From positions 372,001 to 436,000 of the forward strand of contig JAUIRK010000866.1 in NCBI GenBank assembly GCA_030549495.1: a DNA stretch of 64,000 bases, written 5' to 3'. The position numbers and the translations under genes were made by a program. The notes under the pieces are model-generated. The model made no database searches. It saw only the letters and a list, made by a program, of their open reading frames with translations, and had not been told where the DNA came from. Shown piece after piece: positions 57,001 through 64,000 of this stretch; within the stretch, counting starts at the first letter, position 1; the number at the start of each line of letters is the position of its first letter. The stretch comes from Nectonema munidae (taxonomy: Eukaryota; Nematomorpha; Nectonematoida; Nectonematidae).

Positions 57001-60000
57001 AAGTACCATAGAAATCAGACGATATTTAAAAAAACGCAGACGATTTATATTCAAAATCATTTAAAAAAGCAGACGAAGATGAAATTACTTATGTTCCCAA
57101 ATGGGAACATTGGGACTTAATGGGTTAAGAAAGTCTCGGTCTGGTGTTGACATATTTTGACGTTTCTTCAACATTTTTATGATTAGTCTTAATTTTAAAG
57201 GAATTTGAAAAATCGTAGAATTTAATATTGCTCTCACTATTTAATTAAATAATTAAAATATTCGTTTATTTTTTTATGTAGTAAAAATCTATTAATAATA
57301 AATATAATAAAATAAACAAAACTTGATAAAAATATTGATTTTTTTATTAAATCATGTTTGAAATAAAGGTCTACATTTTTAGAGATTGAGCTAATATGGG
57401 TAAAAATCATCATTTGATTATGTAAAATAAAAATATTTTTTCATTTGTTGATTTCACTTTTTTCAAAAATGAATTGTATAGAACAACTTAGCAATATTTT
57501 TCCAAAGCAAATAAAACATGGCCTATAAAAAAGTAACCAAAATTCTTAGATTCAAAACTCCTAACCGTCTTAAATGATTGCTATAATAAACTCTCATTTT
57601 CAATTTAATAACGCAAGATATAAAAGATATGCATGATATAAAAGAAGGAACTGATTTATAAAAAAAGTTTCATAGTAAGAGCATAGACATTTGCCGAAAA
57701 GAGATGCAAAAGGCAAAAATAAATTAATGAATTTTACTTTCAAAACATCTTTATCATCATCATACTCTTGATTGGGTTTTGGCTTGAAAGAAGTTTCTGA
57801 TAGGTAAAGATCTCTTAGGAGTTTTGCATCTTCAAATTTGGTAATATTTGGTGCTTCCTCAATTTCAACATCCTTCACAGAATAACCCTAAATAGAAAAA
57901 TTTTAAAGTGACCAAATAAGAAGGGTTGTAAAATTTGAATATTAGATAAAAGAATGACGGCAAGCCGAATGTTGCTCTTAAATTTTTCGGGCATTAAAAT
58001 TGCTTAGACGAAATATTTTACATCATACGACAGGTTCTATCTAAATTATGTCAATAAAATATAATTTCAAAAAAATAATCCAAATAAAAATAAGAGACGC
58101 TTTATTCTATTGCACAGTTTTTAATAATTATATCACGAAATCAATGAACAAATCTAAGTCTAAGTGGAGATAAATAAAATCCATAGTAAGTCAAGAGTCT
58201 TCTAGGCACATAATTTGACAAAAACAGTGTAATAAGCCTTGTCAAGGAAAGGTTTGTAAATTTTCGAACTGATGCATTGTATCGATGTGTTATTTGAATT
58301 GATATTATTCTTTAGTAGGCAGCTTCTTAAATTTTTGGTGGTTGTCGTGAAACAAGAACTGAAACAGAATACAAATAACACATTTGTCAAAATATCAAAC
58401 TGTAAACTCAACGATTCAGAAAGATACCTTCTCAATTTTTTGAAACAATTTCTCACTTCCTTCAAGCAAAGGTGATAAATTCGATACAATGTACCGGCTC
58501 GAAAATGTATACTGTTAAAGCAATTTACTTCAACTTCTAGTAGAACTCTTGATGAAGCCCCAGGGTAATGCTCTCTTCTACCTACTTTTCTTACATTAAT
58601 TGCAATCCCGACAAAACAAAGTTTCCTCTTACACCTTTCGAATGAAAAATCTCAAAGAATTCATTAACAGAGAGAATCTGTATTTTTGCAAAGATGGACA
58701 AATGGTGATTGGATAAAAAAGATTGACCATCAGTTAAAATATCAGTTTTATTTATCTTATCTGGTAAACGAAAATTTAATATTTGGAATAAAATTTTTAA
58801 CGGCAGCATCATTCATTTCTCACACCATATAAAATGTAATTAAAGAAATTGATCTCATTTTTAGTGTTGAATACAAATTGATAGGATGAAGACTATTTTT
58901 GTATTTAAAACTTTTCAAAGATATATTAATTATACTGAGGCAAAAGCTGAGGAATGAAAATATTCTAACTTTGTCATTAATCACAGAATTCTTAATGCTG
59001 AGGCATTTAATGGCAAAAATTTTGAAGGGATCGCAAAAAGATTCATATCTACTCAATACAAACTCAGATAGAGACTTGTATCTGTTAAGAAACACTGAGT
59101 GAGATTTATGTTTGTCAAATACACTCACAAAGTATCCTGTAACACACATGATGCAGTGAGGAGTAGTTTAGCAAGGAATCTGAGCCAAGAGAGCCCAAAA
59201 AATAATAAGTGGAGAGTGAGATGGGAAAGTGGCAAGAAACATTTTTATCCAAATATGAGCACATATTCCATGATCAGTATAATAAATACAAATCTTAATC
59301 CCAATCTCCAAGCTCAGTAAAAAATTATTTTAAGGGGTTTTAAAATTTTGAGGGTGAATTTCTAATATATATCTATTTACAAAAATAAGAATTTTAAATA
59401 AACTGGAAGGTAAACAAATAGAAAAGATGGATACTTCATTTTAAGAAAGGTCAGTGAGGGCTATGGGCCAATGCCCCCAGCCTCCCTTGAATACGCCACT
59501 GTGGACACCTATTACCCCTCCTTCCACCCGCCATCTGTGCCTTAGAGATAGTTATGCCACTAAGTGTAAGAAGGGATACTTTTGTTATCCAGCAGCAAAA
59601 CTTTTTTGTTCATAGTTAGACACACGCGGTGCAAGTGTACTTTCTATTTATGATAAATTGCAAATAAAAGCAAAAGAAATCAAAGTTACTAGATGTGAGT
59701 AAAGGCTGCTTCCACATGTTTGAGACCAGTCTTTAAAAGGCATGTTCTTCTTTTCCACAAGGTAAAATGTCAAGATGGGTAACAAGCTATTTTCGGGAGG
59801 TATGGAAAGAGAGGCTTTGAGGTCATTAACGAAGCTTTTGTAATAATTCAAACTGTCGGGCAAATCAACTAAAAGGGAATTTAGGCGAGCGATGAAGGCA
59901 TCAACTTCGTCTCTACTATGCGTATACAATTCATATTCCAGTTTTTCAAGATTCCTGACTCCATATAAATTCATTTCTTCCTTCAAATCAGACTTCAAAT

Positions 60001-62093
60001 GACTGGATTTGTCTAAATTAAATCAATAAGAACAAAATTAATACAGTATGAAAGGCACTAATAGGCAGTATATAGGAACGACGTTGATAAACTTCATAAG
60101 AATGGAAAACAGTACAAAGATTTAGTGCTTTGTAGTATTTGCTGTTTGGGGATTCAAGCTTCTTTTTGACAGGCATAGGAAAAGATTCTCCTTTATGCGG
60201 CGAAACTAAGGCAACCTGGGCTTTTGTAGGTCTAATAAAAGGATCTTTAGGCTTTTTTAACTTTTATATAGTTTGATTAAATTATTTGGGTATGCATTGA
60301 AGGAATGTAAAAAATTATCTTGAATAGTAAACAAAATCATCGGTAGGGTGCAAAAGTGGCATTTTGTAGTTTTCATCTTATTATTCTCAAGGGTAAGATT
60401 TCGGTGTAGAGAATTCATTTTTGAGAATAATTTGTTAATCTAGCTATCCTCCTTGCCCAGAAAATATTATTGAAAGAAAAAGGTAAGTTTTTAATAGAAA
60501 ATGGGAGCAATCTTTCAAATATATCTCTGTCCAAAGCCGGGGCTAACAGGTCCTAATGGTATAATTGTGTGCATCAAATTTTCATTATTTCATCTAGAGA
60601 AGTACTTGGAAACAAACCTTCAATATCAAACGAGCGCCTCTTATTTTTAAGTGGAGCAGCATTTGTAATTTCTTTTGACAAATTAAAAAGAATCTTTAAC
60701 AGCGTGCTTTCTATACATGTTATCGAATGGCTTGGTGACTATGCATATCTAAGAGGTTGCGATGGAATACATGGAATTTTCTCAGTTGTGTACATGTCGT
60801 CTTGGACAATCAGATTTGTGGATTTTTAAAGCCCGTACCTGATTGGACTTAAAGTTTCGGATACTTCTCAACCTTTTTTTTTAGCGAAAACTTAACTCTT
60901 TGACAAATTGAAGGTTTGGAAGAATTAGACATAATGAATATTTACGCTTTTATGGTAGAGATTTTTTAGAAGTTGATAATTTTTCTATAATGAAAAACAA
61001 ATCTTCCTATCCTATTCAAGAGAGCGCATTGATTCATAAGATAAAATATGTGACATCAAGAGAGCATCACTAGTCATGGCAAGCGTATTGTCTATCAACA
61101 AAGGCATTTTTTATTTTAGCGATTAATCAAAAATTTGTTTATGCTTCCATATTGAGTTTTCACTTTTTTCGATGAGCTTCTATATGAAGAGGCATAATGG
61201 TATGGTAAGTAAGAAGATCTCTATCTAAAGAGCCCTTTTCAACAAAACATGCAAAGAAAAGGTGTGAGTTTTTTCAATGCAGAGTTCTTACGTAAACATT
61301 TGTGATAGAATTATATAGTGGCATAACATCATAAAGATGAAAGTGTCCACACTAGTGAGTTTTTATGTTTTCAAAGTCGATCACACATGTCCACTGTCCT
61401 GAGTAGTGAGGCATCCTGGGTGCCAAGGTTTTATATATAGGTTACCATGTAAAAATGAACGGTTTCATAAAAAGTGTACACAGACGACGCAAGGTGTCTT
61501 TATTATTGAGGCGTCCACAAGCTAAGGTTTCACTGTATATGTAAAGAGAATTTTACTTTGCAAGTCTTTTTCCTTGACACAAAGGTCTTGGATGCTATCT
61601 TGAGCAGAATTTGCTTTTTTACGGGAATATGGAATTTCGTAAACAACGGTGCGGTAAAGTTGAGACGCCAATTCGTACAGGGAAACGTTTTTTTCGCCGT
61701 ATCTGCCAACAATTTCGAAAAGTTCCTTAAAAACGGAGAAGCTGAATTTTGAAAAAAAAACGTTTGAATTTTTTGAGCAAACAAAATTTTGTTCCCAATT
61801 TTATAGATTGATGAAAAAAATTTTAGCATAAATTTTAAGTATGTCGATAAAATAAAAAAAATGGGAAGTTATTATTTTAAAAATTTTAAAAATACTGGTC
61901 AATAAATTTTTTACTTAATTTAAACAATATAATTTTAATTTACACTAAGGAAGTGGTAAATTTTAAATTAAATCCCACTCTTCTAAGCCTAAAAGTATTA
62001 ACGTGTTTTATTGGATTCATTTTTGCAGGGTAAAGTTATTTTTACCTTTTAAATCTTTTGGAACGCCTTTCTGAGAGAAGCCTTGCTTTGGTA
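47778..62093 (-). CDS. CDK5RAP3: CDK5RAP3 (C53/LZAP), 3' six exons, N-terminus not found
   Basis: CDK5RAP3 is the adaptor of the UFL1-UFBP1 UFM1 ligase at the endoplasmic reticulum and acts in ER-phagy and ribosome UFMylation. Exons (minus strand): 62093-62046, 61741-61557, 60012-59690, 57887-57738, 51758-51579, 48056-47778. Phases (2, 1, 0, 0, 0) agree at every junction, giving about 387 residues; the human protein is about 500. Family signatures are YEIPYSRKK (conserved VNYEIPSLKK region), the NLYGV..LEKL segment, LLIDVEELKSFLEHR, and the C-terminal YSQVLRLLTKK helix region. Only one DW (NDWQI) is seen where the family has IDWG motifs. About 110 N-terminal residues are missing and are probably coded beyond 62100. 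Confidence 0.85.
48339..48469 (+). mobile_element. TTAA MITE (subfamily II) with TTATAA borders
   Basis: TTATAACCCGTTAACGACC to GGGCGTTAACGGGTTATAA. Both borders are TTATAA, so either the target was TTATAA or both copies changed alike. Lies in the last CDK5RAP3 intron. Confidence 0.8.
49041..49141 (-). CDS. exon-like segment, unassigned
   Basis: Minus strand between TTGTGTAG| and CAG|GTGGGC reads AQIRFFSLNVFAVHYSSVYH, then QLANRPLLGENGIQ. It has good splice sites and coding-like composition but its phase (in 1, out 0) does not fit between the flanking CDK5RAP3 exons. It faintly recalls the short hydrophobic segments of lipase-maturation-factor proteins, which I would not rely on. Confidence 0.25.
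50259..50552 (+). mobile_element. possible solo LTR (LTR-retrotransposon fossil)
   Basis: TG at 50259 and CA at 50552 bound a segment with a CA-rich middle, an AATAAA (about 50517-50525) and a GATAAAGGAACG..AAGCGTTCCTTTAG region that looks like R-U5. No second LTR or coding region was found nearby and no target duplication is clear. Looks like an old solo LTR. Confidence 0.35.
51579..51758 (-). CDS. CDK5RAP3: CDK5RAP3 exon
   Basis: Acceptor TTTTATTAAG|AATGAT (chosen because it keeps phase; a second AG 12 bases on would not), donor GAAGAA|GTATGC. Reads NDWQIITLKESDSVPADDK, then ILHLLLIDVEE. Confidence 0.75.
52124..52574. mobile_element. hAT MITE with GGCGTAGCCA-type ends
   Basis: Ends CAGTAACGTAGCCAGAAA and (minus strand) CAGCCACGTAGCCAGCTA, next to GGGGCC-rich stretches. 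TATGCAGT (52116-52123) and TATGCCGT (52575-52582) form an 8-bp target duplication with one mismatch, a hAT hallmark. The ORF at 51996-52295 is a shadow. Confidence 0.75.
53090..53230 (-). mobile_element. LINE 3' fragment (RTE-like)
   Basis: GGAAGGGCATCCGGCATG-like sequence and its neighbours are a common piece of RTE-type LINEs in invertebrates. No reading frame survives. Confidence 0.4.
53326..53454 (-). mobile_element. TTAA MITE (subfamily I), right end lost, head-to-head with next
   Basis: GACCCATTTACGGCC start; the terminal TTAAATGGG of its right end is missing, so GCTTGGCC runs straight into the TTAA of the next, inverted, copy. Confidence 0.8.
53451..53588 (+). mobile_element. TTAA MITE (subfamily I)
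   Basis: TTAACCCATTTAAGACC to GGTCGTAAATGGGTTAA, followed by a second ATGGGTTAA (to 53597), as if the end of another copy remained. Confidence 0.85.
54553..54722. mobile_element. 21-bp tandem repeat MITE family, member 3
   Basis: TATACCATTTTCACTTG at the left and GAACTAAAAATGGATTATTA at the right are inverted ends as in the copy at 24338. Fewer tandem units than that copy. Confidence 0.55.
55593..55729 (+). mobile_element. TTAA MITE (subfamily I)
   Basis: TTAGCCCATTAAGTACC to GGGACTTAATGGGTTAA; GTTCCCAAATGGGAGC hairpin near the right end; motifs intact. Confidence 0.85.
55985..56306. repeat. long inverted repeat inside a piggyBac relic
   Basis: The left arm (55985-56106) and right arm (56180-56306) share, in opposite direction, AACTAGAAATTGTAAGTTCT, ATTGAATCTTCATCAGTTCC-like and CACTTTGTGTGTACAAAC. 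The right arm is in frame with the piggyBac segment at 56408-56166, so the left arm is a flipped duplicate of it. Confidence 0.6.
56160..56990 (-). mobile_element. piggyBac transposase relic, N-terminal and DDE pieces
   Basis: Minus strand 56760-56509 has the acidic N-terminus usual in piggyBac ORFs (MDPELFYGKIKHF, EEIESES, PPEGGEDSDREDVDN). 56408-56166 reads DDIVNKYGKRDKNGPSFN, then SSLVLPLTVHSVKDGFRLL, resembling the 'Y.GK......GLG..VVL.L' block. What normally lies between is deleted. A TTAA MITE abuts the 5' side (56991-57128). Lies in a CDK5RAP3 intron. Confidence 0.6.
56991..57128 (+). mobile_element. TTAA MITE (subfamily I)
   Basis: TTAACCAATTAAGTACC to GGGACTTAATGGGTTAA with GTTCCCAAATGGGAAC near the right end; motifs intact. 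Sits next to the piggyBac relic. Confidence 0.85.
57738..57887 (-). CDS. CDK5RAP3: CDK5RAP3 exon (acidic, disordered region)
   Basis: Acceptor CTATTTAG|GGTTATTC, donor TTGAAA|GTAAAA. Reads VKDVEIEEAPNITKFEDAK to NQEYDDDKDVLK. Corresponds to the start of the intrinsically disordered ATG8/UFM1-binding region. Confidence 0.75.
57890..59456. other. CDK5RAP3 intron; unassigned ORFs
   Basis: The minus-strand ORF 58812-58591 (LPLKILFQILNFRLPDKINK, GQSFLSNHHLSIF) and the ORF 59149-58820 look more coding-like than noise. They are neither in a CDK5RAP3-compatible phase nor from a family I know. They are possibly from an unnamed transposon. Confidence 0.25.
59457..59503 (-). mobile_element. hAT-type MITE end
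   Basis: Minus strand from 59503: CAGTGGCGTATTCAAGGG followed by GGCTGGGGGCA; no other end identified. Confidence 0.4.
59690..60012 (-). CDS. CDK5RAP3: CDK5RAP3 exon
   Basis: Acceptor TTTAATTTAG|ACAAATCC, donor CATCTA|GTAACT. Reads LKSDLKEEMNLYGVRNLEKL, then FIARLNSLLVDLPDSLNYYK and NSLLPILTFYLVEKK. Helical, as expected for the coiled-coil region. Confidence 0.85.
60116..60231 (-). CDS. exon-like segment, unassigned
   Basis: Minus strand after TTTTATTAG| reads PTKAQVALVSPHKGESFPMP, then VKKKLESPNSKYYKALNL and reaches a weak donor (|GTACTG). It looks coding but its entry phase does not match the CDK5RAP3 exons on either side, and that family has no such segment. Possibly an exon relic. Confidence 0.25.
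60240..61550. other. CDK5RAP3 intron, nothing recognised
   Basis: The plus-strand ORF at 60569-60829 has no recognisable features. No repeat ends were seen. Confidence 0.35.
61557..61741 (-). CDS. CDK5RAP3: CDK5RAP3 exon
   Basis: Acceptor AAAATTCAG|CTTCTCC, donor CAAA|GTAAAA. Reads FKELFEIVGRYGEKN, LYELASQLYRTVVYEIPYSR and KKANSAQDSIQDL. A longer ORF in another minus frame at the same place is a shadow. Confidence 0.85.
62046..62093 (-). CDS. CDK5RAP3: CDK5RAP3 exon (48 nt)
   Basis: Acceptor CTGCCTTCTAG|TACC, donor AAAAG|GTAAAA. Encodes TKARLLSERRSKRFK, matching the family's TKN..GRYSSQRMKDW segment in place and length. Enters with two bases missing and leaves two, which fits the next exon. 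Confidence 0.7.
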
Positions 62094-62690
62094 CTAGAAG
62101 GCAGAGTTGCGGAATCAGAAGGAAAATTTTATTCTGACGCCAAACGCTTCACCACCAGAAAATGCATAGGGTCGCATAAAACCCTTACAAAGGGGAAATT
62201 GATAAATTATATTTTGAAAGTCTTATTTAATTAAGAAGAAATATTTTCAAGACACGATGTTTTCAAAATTTAAAATTTAGCGAATTAAGATAATTCCATT
62301 TTTTACCTCAATGGTCCACATGGGTTTTATAGAGGCAATGAAATAAAGTCAAAAAACAAATAGCTTTTCATTTGAGGTTAATCAGCCCCGTCGCCAGACT
62401 CGAAGTTCGGGGGGGGGGGGGGCAAACTGTCTTTAATGGGGCCTCCCGCTCTATAAGAAAGTGTATGCATTTATATAATTTAAGGCAGTTCCAGAGGGAG
62501 CGCAAAATAAATCCTGGAAGATTGATGTTTATGTTTTTAAAGTAAAATAAAGCAAATTTTTGAAAATTTTATTTTTATCTTTCTTAGCTTTTATGTTGGG
62601 ATCGTATACAACCCAATGGCTTTTAGGTACAAAAAAGTTGTTCTTTCCTGGTGTTAAAAAAACCTTTTTGTAAAGCCAACTCTTTTTTCG
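62094..62690. other. intron or 5' side of CDK5RAP3; one MITE-like end
   Basis: At 62388-62425 GTCGCCAGACTCGAAG and a G-run look like a MITE end similar to 18281. No exon was recognised. Confidence 0.3.
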
Positions 62691-63130
62691 GCTTCAATTA
62701 AAGAAGGGCCCATTCATATGCTTCTTCTTCTTTACCCACACCGTGTCCCCAAGTTTGGGGTCGGCGGCTATGTCCTAAACCTCCACTTCTTTTTGTCCTG
62801 AGCATGACATCCTTCCAATCCAATTTCGGCTAGCCTCTTTTTAATCCCATCTTTTGAAAGATCGTCCTATTTTCCTTTTTCCCATAATTGGCATCTTTTC
62901 TAAGAACATGCTCAAACCATTGAAGTCTACTTCGTTCAATCACACTCATCACGCTACCCATAACCTTACTCTCTTTTTCTAACCTCTTCATTCTTCATGT
63001 GATCTTTGAGTCAGACTCCTATTATTTTCGTCAGGATACTCATTTCGGTTATTTGCAAATCTATTCTCATCTTAACTCAGATCTTAAACTTTATTGAAAA
63101 TCTTTTGTCGTACATGATTGCTTAACTTCT
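62690..63130 (-). mobile_element. LINE C-terminal relic (RTE/Jockey-like)
   Basis: Minus strand in broken frames reads FNGLSMFLEKMPIMGKRK, then KRWD..RNWIGRM, then DPKLGDTVW. This corresponds to the 'RLRWFGHVLR...GRPK.RW' C-terminal region found after the RT of these LINEs. It is heavily decayed. Confidence 0.45.
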
Positions 63131-64000
63131 TTTTACTTCACCCCAGCTAACGTTTATTCTTGCTTGTACCTCTCTTTCGCAGCTTCCACTTTCTGTATTC
63201 AATGACTCAAGGTATTTAAAACTACTCAATTGATTCAATTCTTTGCCATGACGATTCATGATTTTCAGTATTCCTTCATATGCTTACAAAAAGTAAATTT
63301 ATTATTTTCATTCAATTTCTTTAATTAATTATTCAATTAATTCAAGTCAAAACTTAAAGAATAAGACTTGAACTCCTAAATTTACTAAATAGATACACCG
63401 AATGCGACTCCGCTACAGGGTCTTAGGTTCAAATGCAGTTAAGGAAGATTCCCTTTATGTAAGGATGAAATTAGGTGAAATGAAATAAATTTTAGAGTTG
63501 AAAGAATAAAATATTATATCTGCACCGTTTTCAACGAAAGTTATATGAAATGAGCGAAAAAATAGAAGATAATTGTATAAATACAGTAGTTTATTAGAGG
63601 GAAACAGGACAATTTAGCTTCTGAATATATTGATATTAATCATTGCCTTGAAACCGAATTGTTCAGAGGCTCGGAATTTTTCCCGAACCTGTTGGAGAAT
63701 AGCAAAAAAACCATTACAATTGCGATTCTTTACCCATATATTAGAATAGCTATTAAATTTATAAATTATAATGGCTTAGTTGTGGTGGTGATTATTTTTT
63801 GTTGATTTATTATCTTTGTAAAACGAAGTAGTGCTCCAAGAGTCGCATAAAAACAAAAAGAAACAAAAAATAAAACATATATCATTATCCTTTTTGCTGT
63901 ACAAACATTTGCTTTATTATTTGGATTAAAAATGGGCATATAGCACTCCTGGCAGTCTAAAAATGCTTTCTCAATGATTACAAAAGAGAATTATAATGAA
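63131..64000. other. no gene established
   Basis: Minus strand 63691-63620 after CTCCAACAG| reads VREKFRASEQFGFKAM, which recalls the IREKI.AAIQDMP segment of the CDK5RAP3 N-terminus, but no fitting donor was found. A B-box-like GGTTCAAATGC lies at 63427. Confidence 0.25.

Noticed and set aside
60116-60231. Inclusion as a CDK5RAP3 exon
   Set aside because: The exon before it leaves one base and this segment needs two; the direct join of 61557 to 60012 is in phase and matches the family.
61530-61829. 99-residue minus-strand ORF
   Set aside because: It is the wrong frame of the CDK5RAP3 exon at 61741-61557, which is supported by splice sites, phase and family residues.
1-64000. CRISPR arrays, bacterial operons, ribosome binding sites or phage genes
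   Set aside because: The window is clearly eukaryotic: introns, SINEs, LINEs and poly(A) signals. The short regularly spaced CAGACGA motifs lie inside MITEs and are not a spacer array.

Overview
This 64-kb window is AT-rich eukaryotic DNA with few genes. It has spliced genes with GT..AG introns, tRNA-derived SINEs, LINEs, and piggyBac, hAT and Tc1-like DNA transposons with many short non-autonomous relatives. A chitin-binding-type exon, the repeat families and the base composition suggest an arthropod, plausibly a crustacean such as a parasitic copepod. The species itself cannot be fixed from sequence alone.

Two host genes can be reconstructed with matching splice phases, both on the minus strand. 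The first is a complete heparan-sulfate 6-O-sulfotransferase: four exons between 36534 and 25757, 364 codons, a type II Golgi membrane enzyme with both PAPS-binding motifs. The second is the 3' part of CDK5RAP3 (C53/LZAP, the UFMylation adaptor): six exons between 62093 and 47778, about 387 residues, with the N-terminal exons not found and probably beyond the right edge. A possible small secreted gene lies on the plus strand: a signal-peptide exon at 6390-6528 joins in phase to a peritrophin-like exon at about 9535-9732. A cysteine-rich minus-strand ORF at 10605-10859 is another candidate.

Region by region: 1-1085 holds a LINE endonuclease. 3.5-4.8 kb is a hAT relic with a piggyBac relic inside. 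5.6-10.9 kb holds the secreted-gene candidates, a dispersed repeat and a SINE. 12.7-17.3 kb is a transposon graveyard (pogo-like MITE, Tc1/IS630 transposase with an intron, LINE tail, piggyBac tail, DDE transposase). 17.4-24.6 kb holds copies of one large dispersed repeat, hAT ends, TTAA MITEs and a second DDE transposase relic. 25.7-36.5 kb is the HS6ST gene, whose introns hold a LINE, a hAT and a dense MITE cluster. 37-40 kb holds a BEL/Pao protease fossil and an intron-bearing multicopy gene relic. 41-47.5 kb holds MITEs, a hAT with perfect 8-bp target duplication, and a hammerhead-ribozyme element. 47.6-62.1 kb is CDK5RAP3 with repeat-filled introns.

The two most notable non-genic signals are these. 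One is a hammerhead ribozyme core (45535-45575) fused to a tRNA-like B box and repeated as an inverted, degenerate twin (45329-45369). The other is an abundant family of about 130-bp MITEs (some 16 copies) with TTAA target sites, inverted ends and three spaced CAGACGA-type motifs, several of them chained head to tail on a shared TTAA.
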